Assembly (NCBI GenBank): GCA_002205965.3
Contig: NADL03000780.1
Span: 24,932 to 88,931 of the forward strand
Source of the DNA: Kappaphycus alvarezii
Lineage: Eukaryota; Rhodophyta; Florideophyceae; Gigartinales; Solieriaceae
Length of the DNA stretch: 64,000 nucleotides
Reading direction: 5' to 3'
Positions within the stretch are counted from its first letter, which is position 1, and the number at the start of each line of letters is the position of its first letter. The position numbers and the translations under genes are program-made. Shown here piece after piece: positions 13,033 to 23,917 of this stretch. The notes below the pieces were generated by a model. It was not told the DNA's origin. It ran no database searches and saw only the letters and a list, made by a program, of their open reading frames with translations.

Positions 13033-13586
13033 GGACCTATTCTGGATTTTCCATGTTCGATTTTTGCGCACATCACATGGCATTGAAAAATGACAAAAGA
13101 ACAAATTCTGGCCTCCAGTCTCGACTTGTCGAAGTGTTGCAATCGCGAATCATTACCAGCTCCATGGTCATGCTGCTCAATTTTTTTGACGATTCCGGTA
13201 ATCGACCAATGCAATGTTTCAATATAGATACCAGCGAGAGTGATTCCTCAGGGCATGATCGAGCACGTGCGGTATGTTTATCCGATACAGTGCATACCTT
13301 CAACCGATTAATGCTTTGTAATGGTAAAACTATAATTCACCATTAGTAATGGTCGTTTTACCTCCCTCCAGTTACTTTTAGTTACTGGAAATGCTACGTT
13401 ATTCGTACAGTAGACATTGAGGCATATTTTGAGCTGAGGTTCGTAAGACTCCCAACCTCAGAGCAGCTAGCTCAAAGCCGACCTCGTTCACTTTGCTTAT
13501 TACTTGCTTTACGCTGGTTTGGTAAGTCTCCAGAAACACCCGTATGTTCCTTCAGCAATACATCACTTAAAAGTTTCACACCAATC

Positions 13587-13965
13587 TGTAACAGAGTTCT
13601 TATCTGTAATGAAGGACTGTAAGCTTCAGGTGATACTCAGGTACCGTACTCGGTCATTCTATGTTTCGGCTGAGAAATCGGCGTGAATTTGGTCATAAGG
13701 GCACATTTTATTGCCTTGGGGCCTCTAGACTAGGGTGTCGGTCAATATCTGCAGGCGCCCAAATCTCGTTTGTGAGTTATAGTTTGGATTGTCACGATGT
13801 TTCTGCCAAATTATGAAGCCGTATAACGGTGAGACCCCTTTGATTTTATTCAAATGAAAGGTAGGTCAAGGACCTAAGACTGCCTTGCTGGGAAAACGGT
13901 ATAAATATCAGGGAGTGAAGGTAGAGGTAGACGGATAGGTCATCGAACTTCGGGATCATTAAACA
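13587..13965 (+). repeat. Probable solo LTR
   Basis: About 380 bp present in copy 1 and absent from copy 2 of the duplication. It starts TGTAACAGAG and ends TTAAACA, with CAATCT on both sides. A TATA-like GGTATAAATATC lies at about 13,895. No coding sense. A TG...CA block with a promoter-like box and flanking duplication is what a solo LTR looks like; no partner LTR is in the window. Confidence 0.5.
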
Positions 13966-14117
13966 ATCTGCGTTTCTTGGCGAGATTCAATCAAGTTTCC
14001 TAGAATTGCGCGCTCTTGGTAGCCCTTAGTATATGCAAATGCTTCCTCTCTTTCGAGAAGCAGCCGCCAGTGCCATATAAATAAAATTCTAACCACTTTG
14101 CTTTTCCTCTGTGTCTA

Positions 14118-14280
14118 CGAGAAGGTTTTAGGTATTTTACTCTCGGTAAAATATATACAATCTATCTGTTTAGAGACAAGCATTGCAAGGAATGCACACA
14201 AAAATAATAAAAATTGCATCATTATTCTTCTCTCAATCAAATAAATCTTCCAAGAGTAAAACATGCAAGATTTTCTACGT
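14118..14280. repeat. Small inverted-terminal element, copy 1
   Basis: Left end carries GTATTTTACTCTCGG, right end (reverse complement) GTTTTACTCTTGGAAG, about 155 bp apart. The orthologous element at 61,888-62,060 has the same layout, so it predates the segment duplication. The terminal motif is the same one that ends the MSNAACL-family elements. Confidence 0.5.
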
Positions 14281-14475
14281 AGAGATTTTTAAATACTTAT
14301 GTAATTCAAGTGACGTACGTTTTTACTCTAACGTACCTTACTTTTTCGTCATAACAACTAGAAATTAATCTGTAATATATGTCGCTAAAATATCTAAATA
14401 AGAAAACAGTACTTTATCGGATAGATCGAATCAATCGAGCTTTCAGTGATGATGTGAACAAATCTAGATCACCTA

Positions 14476-15290
14476 GGCTCATGCCTGTCACAATTTAAAC
14501 TCTTTGAAGGTGGCTAAAACAGAAGGGGAGGAAGCCGGGGCACTGCTAAAGGGACAGTGGAGACGATAGTGGTGGGTTTCAGAATGTTGGGGGCAAAGGT
14601 CATAAGGCAAAAGTGATATGGAGTTTACCTGGATTCACAAGAATCCAGATGCGTCCCCTTCTATAGACAGTAAGGTAGCAATTCTAAACGACTCTCAGAA
14701 TTGTGCCAGCGCAATGGAAAGCACTAGAAAGCAGAGCTCCACGCAGATTGTAGAGCTGTAACTAAATTATAATACTATTTAGAACTTAAACAAGTCGACG
14801 ACGAGGGGCTCCACGTCAAATAAAAAATACTTTAGAAAACATAAATACTCATCAATAAAACTGCTACTCAATTACACACAGCTTCTACATTCTTCCAAGA
14901 GTGATGCAATTTCTCTGCTACACCACGGTGTAATAGAGAATTTGAATAGGGACAGTTAACAGGTCTCTATTACTCAGTGGTGTAACAGAGACATTGTTAC
15001 AGTGAAACTCAGATGCATATGCAATGCTGAATGACGTGGCAAAGAACGTGACTATGGTCGAACTGGAGACGCATGGAAGTATTGACGGGGTTTGGATGGA
15101 AAGGCAAAGTGCAGCAGCCGTCATGTTCAGTGCGGCCTGCTTGATGTCTGGCCTAAAGAAAAAATTTAGAAAAAGTCATTCCTTTTGCATTACTGTGTCT
15201 GTATGCCTTTTTCGAGTCGATTATGGTGATCTTGAAAACCATGGGATAGATCGAATATATGTTACAAAGAAAAACACCTAAACTTTTTTC
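14476..15290 (+). mobile_element. MSNAACL-family element inserted in copy 1
   Basis: About 0.8 kb absent from the duplicate locus. The frame at 15,024-15,281 starts at ATG and reads METHG-like LETHGSIDG, then SAAAVMFSAACLMSGLKKK at about 15,108-15,158. The block ends with the family 3' terminus (AAAAACACCTAAAC, about 15,270-15,283). A short inverted repeat GTAATAGAGA/TCTCTATTAC lies at about 14,930-14,974. Protein function unknown. Confidence 0.5.
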
Positions 15291-15359
15291 CTCATTCCAA
15301 AAAAAATACAACTAACAACTCCATAAGACAGGTGTTCCAAATTTCAACTTTGATTTAAT

Positions 15360-15540
15360 TCAAACGGAGAAATAGGGTGCTTTACTGATTAGTATTTTCT
15401 GAGAGTAGCGGGGGCAGATATGTGCCTTGAAGATTGTGAAAAAGAGTCATATTAAGGAAGGAAACTCTTCTAAGGTTGGTGGAAGGCCAGCGTTGGAGAA
15501 AACCGTCGTCGCAGCGTGAGACCGACCGCATCAGCCCTAT
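15360..15540 (-). pseudogene. MSNAACL peptide remnant (minus)
   Basis: Minus strand reads SHAATTVFSNAGLPPTL, equivalent to QRHAAATVSSNAACQTTGL at 62,455-62,545 in copy 2. Its 3' terminal motif is at about 15,360-15,390 on the plus strand (reverse of AACACCCTATTTCTCC). Confidence 0.45.
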
Positions 15541-15819
15541 ATTCATTCCATTAGATCGAGTAAATCTCGCGCTTGGGGGCTGGGACTCGGGGCGTGGTAG
15601 GTCGTCGAGGAACTTGTGGGAACTGCCTTCAGCTGTGTGATTGAACCCGTCTTGGTGCGGTACAGTTTGGGTGTTTTAATGATTAGAAAATATGTTAGTC
15701 TTCGTTACAAAGGGTTACAGGAGGACTTTTGATTACTGTGACAGATTTATTGACTATAATCCAATCACATTCCATATTTGAGTGTTACATTGGGTCCGCG
15801 TAGTGATCAAATCTTAAAA

Positions 15820-15865
15820 GAGAACAACAAGGCCTCTCAACAGACAAGCAGTATTGGACATAACT
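15820..15865 (-). pseudogene. Distal part of MSNAACL gene split by Copia
   Basis: Minus strand reads MSNTACLLRGLV here, while the preceding codons (QRHAEAAV) lie 8.4 kb away at about 24,236-24,260. The Copia element inserted between them. The uninterrupted copy is at 63,345-63,530. Its 3' terminal motif follows at about 15,655-15,690 on the minus strand (ATTAAAACACCCAAACTG). Confidence 0.6.
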
Positions 15866-16176
15866 TTTACCATCTGAAGAAAGTTGTCCCGGTCCGATGC
15901 CCCCTTTTCGTTTTACTGAAAAAGATACATAAGTACTAGTTTCGACGTCTTTTTCCTATTTTGATGAGATCATTGCCTGTAAGCGTAGTGCATGTGCTAA
16001 GCTAAGTCAGTGTGGCTAAATCTAATAAGAAGATGACTGTACAGTCTGCATGGCGGTGCGCCAGAGGAGGAGGAACTGTCGGCACGACATGAGTGTAAAA
16101 GCCAACGCGCCAGCGCGCACTAACGCACGTTTGCACTGGGAAAAAGTGCATTGGTACCGCGTCAAACATCTCAGTA
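15866..16176 (-). repeat. 3' LTR of minus-strand Copia
   Basis: Aligns end to end with 23,918-24,228; long shared blocks include ATGACTGTACAGTCTGCAT and AGGAGGAACTGTCGG. In element orientation the LTR begins TACTGAGATG (TGCTGAGATG in the other copy). A purine-rich AACGGGGCG precedes it as a polypurine tract candidate. Confidence 0.85.
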
Positions 16177-16189
16177 CGCCCCGTTGACT

Positions 16190-16632
16190 ATTTTGCCCAC
16201 CATCTCCAGGTACTGCCGATTCAATTCATGCATCGCCTTGCCGAGGATCTTTGTGAGCGAGTTCGCCTTGCTTTCCCCAGAATATCTGTAGACCACCTTG
16301 ATTTGACCGTCCCCGATAGCTCCGCATACATACTAGTGGCGAAGCACGACGTGTGCAATGCGGTGGAGGCCCTGGACGTGACCCGACCAAAGAAAATCCC
16401 CTATTTTTCTTGGAATACGATGGTTTCCGATCGACTGTGTACCGTCGATCTCATTCAGCAGCTTTCGCATCCACAAAACGTCGTGCAGACAGCTTGCGAA
16501 CACGCCAGACGCCGCCTTAGTGTAAGAGGAAGGAAATTTCTCAATGCCACGAAAGGTACTGAAACTACCGAACAACCAGATGTCCTTTGAATCTTTGCGT
16601 AGACTTCCTCTGCACAGCAAGTAGAGCTTCAA
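16190..16632 (-). pseudogene. Copia RNase H C-terminal part
   Basis: Minus strand reads VLWMRKLLNEIDG, then GLHRIAHVVLRH, a stop, and GDGQIKVVYRYSGESKANSL with TKILGKAMHELNRQYLEM. This is the standard end of Copia pol (W-x-R-x-LL-x-E, then K-H-I-like, then I-x-V-x-Y ... LTK). It is the distal part of the element whose reverse transcriptase is at 20.4-21.1 kb; the sequence between has been replaced by the plus-strand fragment. Confidence 0.8.
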
Positions 16633-16671
16633 TCTACCGGAGGCCCTCTTCTCTCATCTATTTAATGTATC

Positions 16672-18210
16672 ATCGACTCAGGATGTACATCGCATGTCAC
16701 TCACGACCTCTCAGCTTTCACAAGTTATCATCTTCTCTAGTTCCCTTCAACTCTCGACCTCTGGGCAGATTCTACGGCTATGATTATTGCCTCCGGTAAC
16801 GTTGCTCTCACGTTACGAAGGAAGGGACAAACCTTCAAGTGTGTTATGAGAAACGTATTACACGTTCCAGACCTTCGCTAGCAACTGCTCTCCTTATCTG
16901 TCATGGCAAATCTTGGAATTGAGACACGTTTTAATATCGATAAAGTCACCCTTGTTCATCATTCAGACTCTAAACTTGTGGGGACGGGTACCCTCTCTAA
17001 TGGCCTATACTTTTTGGGTGTCACCAAGCCTACACTAAAGCCACCGATAGGATCTCAAGTTTCCTTTATATGACCAGTTTCAATCTGGCATCAGATATTG
17101 ACGCACGTACATGTTCCTGGAATCAAATTAACGATCAGAAGCGCTGTCGTGAAAGGTGTAAAAATTTCACAAGGAGAGGAGGAGGATAATGTTTGCGTCG
17201 GCGGCATACTTGGTAAATCCCATCGCGCTCCAATTCCGAAGAATACAAAGCCGTTCAGCAAAAATCCCTAGAACTGGTTCAATTTTATGTCTTGGGAACG
17301 GTTGCAACTCCTCTCGGAGGGGCTAGGTATTTAGTATCATACATCTACAACTACCCCAAGTTGACGGTTGTATATTCTATGAGCCATAAGTCAAAGTTGA
17401 TAGATTGCTTTGAAAACTAAACAGCCTTGCGGAGAAACACACTAGTCAGTCTCTGAACTATCTCCAACTCCGTGAGTTTCCTGAACTAAAAACTCCTTTT
17501 TGACGAAGATGAGCTTCTTTTCCATTAATGGTTGAAAGTCCGACAATGGCGGAGAGTACCTCTCAACCGAGTTCAAGAACGTTCTAAAGGAGAACGGCAT
17601 AAAACATCAGCTCACCGTGGCTCACGGCCCGCAGCCAAACGGGACTGCAGAACGGATGAATCGAGCCCTTCTCAGTCTTGTCCGTTGGATACTACACCAC
17701 AAGGGTCTCCTAAAGCATTTCTGGGCTGAAGCCCTTTCCACGGCTTTCTATGTTCTGAATCGCGTTACTTTAGACTCTTTGCCAGAGAGCACCACTCCTT
17801 AACACCGCTGGAACGGCATTGTCCCTGACATATCTCACATGCGGAATTTTTTGACCCAGTGCTGGTATGTCGTGCCAAAGAACACACTCAAGAAGTTGGA
17901 TCCCAGATCTCGTCAAGCTCCTATGGTGAGGTACTCTTCTCAGAGCAAGGAATATAAGCTGTGGAATATTGGCTCAGAAAGAATGGTAATATCCAGAGAT
18001 GTAGTTTTCAATGAAACTGGATTTTGTACACAGTGTCAAGTCATCAGTGAGCTACTGAATGAAAATCACAGCCAAAATATTTCCTCCGATGAATATAAAA
18101 CCTCTTTTGAGGAGTTTATCGAAGTACATAATTACGCTGAGGAAGAAGAAGATTCTGAAGGGTCCACTGCTGGTGAAAAAAATCAACTTTCATCTATAGA
18201 AGCCCATTAA
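16672..18210 (+). pseudogene. Copia protease and integrase
   Basis: Protease motif IDSGCTSHVTHD at 16,672-16,710, then MRNVLHVPDLR and LLSLSVMANLGIETRFN. GAG-pre-integrase begins at about 17,088 (WHQILTHVHVPGI, VKGVKISQGEE). The integrase core is frame-shifted; its C-terminal part reads HGPQPNGTAERMNRALLSL (from about 17,620) and LLKHFWAEALSTAFYVLNR. The tail runs at 17,839-18,210 (LKKLDPRSRQAPMVRYS, MVISRDVVFNE). Confidence 0.85.
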
Positions 18211-18282
18211 GTAGCTCTTTGTCGTTCATTTCGGTTCTTAAAGAAGCCTATCCGCTGGTATCTCTCTAGCTATTCCTCAAAT

Positions 18283-19850
18283 GTGTCGTTTGCCAAAGAA
18301 ACTGCATTACCCTCAACAGGTGTTCCTGCAACTTACGAAGAAGCAACTTCTGCAGAAAACACTGATTTTTGGATGCTTGGGATCAAGAAGGAAGAAGATT
18401 ATATCCGTGAGAATAGAATCTTCAATCTCTTTCCATGGAAACCAAGAATGCACTTGATTTCATGTCACTACGTTTTTCGTATCAAACCCGACGTTAGTCC
18501 TATGGATAGAATCTTCGCTAAAGGATTCAGATAATTTCCCGGACTATAGGACACCTACATGTATGCTCCTATCGTTTCTATTGCAGTTGTACGCAGCATG
18601 TTCCTCTGCTTGACAAATCTGTTAGATCTATAATGGGATCAGGTGTACGTACTAACCACGTTTCTAAGCGGTGACTTGGACGAAGAAATATTCATGAAGA
18701 TTTCAGCTGTTTTCCGAGTTGAAAACAAGCCCAACCTCGTCTGGCGACTTTTGAAGGACTGGAATGGATTGACGCAGGCTCCTCGCCAATGGTATGCAAA
18801 AAAGATGCATTTCTGAGTTTGCAACTCAATTTTGTTAACAACCCACACGATCCATGTCTGCATGTGTATCGTAAGAATATTATGTTCTGCATGATAATAC
18901 TATATTTTGATGATTTTTCATTTCAGGCAGCAGTCGACATATACTCAATTAAATCGAGTTGAAACTGAAGAATAGATTCATTATGAAAGACTTGGAGCCT
19001 GTCCAGAAGTTCCTTGGTATTCAACTGCAGCGAAACTGCTCTGAGAGAACACTGCATCTTTCGTAATCGAAATACACAGAAAAGATCTTGGAAAGGTTCC
19101 AACTGGCGGATTCAAAGCATGCCGATACTCCAATGGTCCAAAGTTATCCAAACGAGGACGGAACTAATGATAAAGAACTTCCTTTATCAGTACTATATCG
19201 CTTTGCAAGATTCAGTTTCATCTGCTTGATGTTCTGCACTCGTCCATACATTTAATTCGCTGTAGGCAAGCTTTCGTATTTCTGTTAGAAGCCGATAGTC
19301 ACTCACTGGAGAGCTGTCAAACGTGTTTATCGCTACTTGAACGGATCGAAAACTGTTGGAACTCGTTACGGTGCGTCTTCAGCTCACACCATTGCTTAAT
19401 TTAGTGAATATAATTGGGCTGGCTGCCTTTCTAATCGCAAATCTACCGAAAGCTTCGTGTTCATGTTGTCTAGTGGACATATGTAATGGTGCTCCAAGAA
19501 CCAAGGGAGTGTTGCGCTGTCGTCCTGTGAATTAGAGTACATATATCTGTGCATTGCCTCTAAAGAATCTCTTTGAGTGTCAAACTTTTCTCTGCAGGTT
19601 AATGGATAACATTTTCCCTACTCCTAGAAGGATATCAGTTGACAACTCGGGGGCAATTAGCTCGTTCTAGAGCGAATAAATTATTGAACGTAACAAGCAC
19701 ATTGATATTCGGTATCATTTCGTTCGTGAATCTGTGTCGTCTAAACAGATCTCTGTTACTCACTGTCGAATCGAAGACCAAGTCTCTGACATTCTAACAA
19801 ACCTCTCCTGTGAATCAAGTTTGTCAAGTTTCGAAATGAGTTGGTCATTT
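18283..19850 (+). pseudogene. Copia reverse transcriptase and RNase H
   Basis: RT opens with PATYEEATSAENTDFW and continues with YVFRIK, GDLDEEIFMKI and GLTQAPRQWYAK. The catalytic region is badly degraded. RNase H is recognised by NWAGCLSNRKSTESFVF, SKNQGSVALSSCELEYIY near 19,495-19,545, and ISVTHCRIEDQVSDILT near 19,750. Confidence 0.8.
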
Positions 19851-19923
19851 TTCCTCCTGGCATGTCAAGTTAGTATTTTATTGTTTTCAGATCAAGGCGG
19901 CGCTGCTGAGGCAGATTCTAGTT

Positions 19924-20153
19924 TGAAGGGGTATGTTAGCGTACCTTCACTTCTCTATCTTATTTTTCTGAAAGCTGATAACTCGCAAAGAATCTTACAG
20001 TTATTACTGTTCAACCTAGAACTTGAATGTTATGTTTATTCACTGTGCAGTTCCGTAAGCTTGAGCTGATCTGTTGTAGATCAACCGAAGCAAGTTTAGG
20101 GTTACACACTCACTGTCGTCTACACGTCTTCTGAAAACATCCCTACATCAACA
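19924..20153 (+). repeat. Polypurine tract and 3' LTR of plus-strand Copia
   Basis: GAAGGGG-type purine tract at about 19,925-19,931 is followed by TGTTAGCG at 19,934; a plausible LTR runs to CATCAACA at 20,153 (about 220 bp, TG...CA). No matching 5' LTR exists in the window. An imperfect tandem duplication (AAGCCCTGGTCTATC twice) follows at about 20,185-20,220. Confidence 0.6.
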
Positions 20154-20390
20154 GAAATCACCTATCGTCTCGCCTCGAAGTTTATAGAAGCCCTGGTCTA
20201 TCGAAGCCCTGGTCTATCTCCATCTTGTACCTGAGTAAAGTTCCTCACGACCTTCTCCTCTCTGATCTCCCTTTCTCAGACCCTCACTCTTTCTACCCTT
20301 TCCTCTTTCTCTCTCTCTTCTGCTCTCCCTCACTACAGTCTGGCTCCCTCCATCCCTCTCTCTCGTTCTTTCCATTGCAATCAGCTTCTT
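20154..20390. other. CT-rich/AG-rich tract at Copia junction
   Basis: Plus strand is dominated by CTCTCT runs from about 20,235 to 20,370. It marks the point where the minus-strand Copia RT frame loses similarity (after TTVKKKLIAM), next to the plus-strand LTR. Low complexity, no gene. Confidence 0.5.
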
Positions 20391-21110
20391 CTTAACTGTA
20401 GTCACGTCTGTGTTCGTCTCAATTTCGGGTAAAGAGTCGACGTACGCGACGATGTAGACAATGTCACGACCTAGGCTCCCGATGAAGAGGCATTTGCTTG
20501 ACTTTGCACGACGGAATCCGACTCCGGACATTTTAGCAGTTATGTGTTCGTTCCACAGCTTGGGCGCCTGGCGGAGACCGTGAAGTGATTTCCCCATTCT
20601 TACAGTTGTATTGTTCGCGGAAGAAATTCCAGGGACGGTGAGTATTCGTACCCATATCTTGTCGATTTCGAGCAGTCTGTTGTACAGGAACGCCCTGAAA
20701 ACGTCTAGCTGTTATACGGCCCACTTGTTATAAACGGAATCGGCAAACATCAGACGCACGAGCGCGATGCAGGCCACAGGCGCATACAGCTGAGAATAAT
20801 CGATAACGTCAGCTTGCAGATTCACACGGACTACAAGTCTTGCTTTGTACTTTGCCACGTTGCTGTCGGCGTCCCGCTTGATCCACATGAATATACTCGA
20901 CTATAACTCATCTACTTCTTTCGGAGGGTTGCGTCCATTTCTGATATTCCAGGTCTTATTGCGCTAGATGCTATCGAACTCGTCCTTGATGGCTTCGAGC
21001 CATTTCTGACTGTAAGCCGACTTGAAAGCACGTCCCAACTTGGATTTATCAGGCAGTCGACGATGTCCGTCCGTTTAGCATAACTGCATTTAATGTCACC
21101 ACGTTCCAAC
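20390..21110 (-). pseudogene. Copia reverse transcriptase (minus element)
   Basis: Read downward: FKSAYSQKWLEAIKDEFDSI (about 21,030-20,970), KYKARLVVRV, QLDVFRAFLYN, SLHGLRQAPKLWNEHI (about 20,590-20,545) and IVYIVAYVDSLPEIETN. The catalytic Y-x-D-D is YVDS here. Several stops. The frame ends in the CT-rich tract. Confidence 0.85.
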
Positions 21111-21192
21111 AATGATACGATATCTACGCTCCGGTACAAATTTACTGGATACCAACCCACATATCTACCACAGTAAATTAACCCCCATTTAC
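21111..21192 (-). repeat. 82-bp micro-insertion (type E) with 9-bp duplication
   Basis: Flanked by CGTTCCAAC at 21,102-21,110 and 21,193-21,201. The insert is also found at 25,514-25,600 and 38,465-38,545. In minus orientation it opens GTAAATGGGGGTTAATTTAC, a variant of the conserved terminal motif. It splits the Copia frame between integrase and RT. Confidence 0.8.
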
Positions 21193-21326
21193 CGTTCCAA
21201 CAGACTGTACCCTCTAATGCTTGGTGGTATGTTGTCATCGTCGTTGTCACTTTTTTCGCAATCTTCAGAGAAGTCTTGATTATTGCTCTCTCCATATTGG
21301 TTCGGCTTGAACGGAATGAGCGTCAG

Positions 21327-22185
21327 CTACTCCTTACCAAAAAAGTCTATCGGACCATCCTTCGGCGTGTCGTCATGGACTTCTATTTCGACCATATCTC
21401 CGGCGATGTCATCATCACGCTCACGTTGAGTTCCGTCATCGAGGACTGGCAGTCTCTGAAAGATCTTCTCGTGGAGTTGTTTCGTCCTGACGATTTCGTC
21501 TGAGTGAGGACTAGGTAGACGCCGCCGCCGTCGAAGAAGAAACAAAGACTGTCATTATCTCGAGCCTTGAACGTCCCCAGCTCCCTGAATGAACGCCGTT
21601 AACTGATTGACAGCCAAAGGGACGCACATGCGACAGACGAGGTGGACGTCGACCGTCGTACCGAGTGGTCCCAGAAGCGGAGCGGAAGCTTGGGTTGTGC
21701 GAGACATGTCTTTGCTAGGCCGAGAATCGGCGGCTACGTGCTCTCGGCAAGTCCGTCTGGCTTTGTTGTATACGGCAACGTTATCGACACTTTACACCTT
21801 GATACGCCAGCGCATCGAGCGTGCGGGTGAAGCCGGGCCCACCATCGGTGTGAAACCTTTTTACTGTACAGCCGTTTTGCCGTTCGTAGAAGCGCACGAA
21901 GCGGAGGACTGCTTCGGATGCGTCGGTCTTCGACTTGATTGGGCGGACAGCAGTATAGCGCGAGTACCCATCAACTATACAGACAAAATGGTGCTGTCCG
22001 CTGACGGATTCCGTCTCTATGCTCCCCTTTTTGTCGAATTGAAGAGTGCTTATCTCAGTGGCATGGGTCAAGGAGCCGGCGAATCGGCGGCGATACTTGC
22101 CTTTGAGACAGTCTTTACAGTCTCTGGCCGTGCACAACGTGTGTGGCAACAACCCGGACTGGAATTCACATCCAAAAGCCTTCAA
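21327..22185 (-). pseudogene. Copia integrase
   Basis: Zinc-finger/pre-integrase part CTARDCKDCLKGKYRRRF, then a core with HHFVCIVDGYSRYTAVRPI (first D) and KRFHTDGGPGF (second D), frame-shifted after about 21,781. A basic/acidic tail is at 21,327-21,545. The 223-codon plus-strand frame over this region is its shadow. Confidence 0.85.
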
Positions 22186-22890
22186 GAGGAGTGCGTAACC
22201 CAGGCTAAGGTGCAGGAGTGTGACGGTACCGTCCTTTGTCTTGATTGGCTTCCGCCTTTTTGGTTATGCAGGAGTTGACGGTTAGTCTTCAGTGTCGTCA
22301 GCGCCCCCTGCACTGCTAGTGCTGACATCGCTGTCGGTTCCGTCATCTGTCGCGCCTCGGATGGGTATATAATGTTTTGCACATCTTCTGCGGCTGCGCA
22401 GCTGGTCGGATCCGTCTCGAGCATATCTCTCGCGATGGCCATAATGGCGGAGGCATTCTCATCTTCAGAGTCGGAAAGGCGAGGCAGCGATCTCGAACCG
22501 TCGTTGCATACGTAGAACACGTCGTTGCATACGTAGAACAGTAAGTCGCGGTCTTGTTCAGCGTAACCAAGTGTAGACGTGAAGTCTCGAAATTCGAAGA
22601 GGATGGCACGTCTCGGGATGAACAGTACCCCAATACCCTTCTTCACCAACGATGGTACCGAAAATTGGCCTATGAATGCATTCGCGCCAACGAGTATGTC
22701 TGACAGGCTAACTTTCTGCGTGTCAGAGTCCGTCGGAAAGCGTACTTTGGGCACGCCTTTGTGGCTAGCCCTTACTGTCGATTCGTCGGCTATTCTGATC
22801 TTTGTGTAGCATGGCGATTTAGACTGGACGCGTTCTTCGTGCGCGTGATTTGCGACGTCGTACCGCTGTCAAGCACCATCCTGTCGGCTT
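22186..22890 (-). pseudogene. Copia protease region
   Basis: VLDSGTTSQITRTKNAS places the active-site DSG at about 22,862-22,870. Downstream SVPSLVKKGIGVLF and ILFEFRD match the conserved spacer between protease and pre-integrase. The linker contains a tandem duplication (FYVCND twice). Confidence 0.8.
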
Positions 22891-23756
22891 TTAGTCCTTT
22901 GAGTGACGTACCGTCGCGCACCATGGCAAAACGCTCTTCGTTCTTTTTTCCTTCCAATGCCTGTCTGATTTACAGCCTTCCTGCGGGTCGCAAAGCTTCC
23001 CGCCCATGATATCCTTCACGAATTTGGACGGTACATCAACGCGGGTATTCTTACCAAGCTGGTTGAGGAAATACTGCGACGTCGAATGGCTAGTCTTATG
23101 ACAGATCTGACATCGACCGTGCGCCGCGCTCACCCTGCAATTTTGCGACCCGTTTGACGGAAACGACTTGGCTTCTTCAATCAGACGGCTCGTCACTTCT
23201 TCCCATGTGATGTAGGATTTTGCCAGTGTCTTGATAGCGGCAGTCACCGGCTGCAGGTAGAGTGCGTCAACGGAAGCGACAAGTATTCCCATACCGAGCG
23301 ATTCGTCGAATGTCGTCCCCATGCTGCGGAGTTGCTCCACTAGCGCGACCATCTTGTCGAAGTGTTCCGACATGATTCTTTTAGACAAATTTACCACGTC
23401 GAAACGAGTTCCGACATCTTGGCAATCTTCGAGACGGTAGAACGCGAGTTTTACCGTCGGTCGAGCTTTGCAAACATCTCCGCCGGATTGCCAATGACAG
23501 CGCGAAAGACGCGCAGCACCTGATCGCTAAGCGTAATAACAATCAGAATACTCGCTTTGCGACGATGTTCCGCGTCGTCGGTGACGAAATCTTCGGCAGC
23601 GTTCGAGGCGGTTCCCTAGGTGCTTAACGAAGATAGCGACAAAGTCTTTCTCAGTCCTTTCGCGTCGATCGCGGCTACGATGCTAATGCGACATAGCGAG
23701 TAGTTTGTTTTGTCGTCGAGCGCGTGGATGCGAATCCTCTCGTCGTGATCGGCCAT
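22891..23756 (-). pseudogene. Copia gag (UBN2 type) with zinc knuckle
   Basis: Probable start ATG at 23,756 (MADHDERIRIHALDDKTNYS, then a W-to-C change in the usual NYxxW). The capsid part continues through VLRVFRAVIGNPAEMFAKLD and FDKMVALVEQLRSMG, and a knuckle CQICHKTSH lies near 23,095. At least two frame breaks. Order and content are those of a Copia gag. Confidence 0.85.
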
Positions 23757-23776
23757 GTTGAGACGGTTCTGCCAGG

Positions 23777-23840
23777 TCTGGAAAACCATGGGATAGATCG
23801 GATATACCTTCCAAGAGTAAAACACCCAAACGTTTCCTCC
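23777..23840 (-). repeat. 64-bp micro-insertion (type D) with 11-bp duplication
   Basis: Flanked by GTTCTGCCAGG at 23,766-23,776 and 23,841-23,851. The minus strand carries TTTGGGTGTTTTACTCTTGG, as at 47.65 and 58.92 kb. On the plus strand it is bounded by CAG|GTCTGG and TTCTGCCAG|G, so a GT-AG excision would restore the target exactly. It lies in the leader between LTR and gag. Confidence 0.8.
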
Positions 23841-23879
23841 GTTCTGCCAGGGGGGGTTGATAGCGGCTCGATGAAAGTT

Positions 23880-23917
23880 GCAGAGCAGGATTCACGTTAG
23901 CTCTGGGTCCATAACGT
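23880..23917 (-). promoter_or_regulatory. Candidate primer-binding site
   Basis: Just inside the 5' LTR the minus strand reads GTTATGGACCCAGAGC. A similar GTTATAGGCCTAG sits just inside the right repeat of the other Copia at 40.5 kb. Position and similarity suggest a tRNA primer site; the priming tRNA is not identified. Confidence 0.4.

Larger units (their letters stand above)
11651..13080 (+). mobile_element. Family A element, most complete copy
   Basis: Its limits are set by comparison with the duplicate locus at 61.2 kb, which lacks it. CATGG occurs just before (11,646-11,650) and at the end (13,076-13,080), a 5-bp target duplication. In order: basic peptide (RYSEPNTPRRGRCKRQKCYRG, broken), perfect palindrome 11,865-11,883, TATA-like TTATATAGG, antisense acidic ORF, five 28-bp tandem units, and the terminus CCAAATTTGGACC. 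About 1.43 kb. No transposase motif recognised, so the class is unknown; it could be a non-autonomous element of an LTR or DNA type. Confidence 0.6.
16640..20153 (+). mobile_element. 5'-truncated Ty1/Copia fragment, plus strand
   Basis: Contains protease, GAG-pre-integrase, integrase, reverse transcriptase, RNase H, polypurine tract and 3' LTR in order, but no gag and no 5' LTR. It starts next to the minus Copia RNase H remnant and lies inside that element. Stops and frameshifts occur throughout. Either an insertion that later lost its 5' end together with the host element's RT/RNase H junction, or a recombination product. Confidence 0.8.

Noticed and set aside
21607..22278. 223-codon plus-strand ORF
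   Set aside because: It is the antisense of the Copia integrase, whose motifs read clearly on the minus strand.
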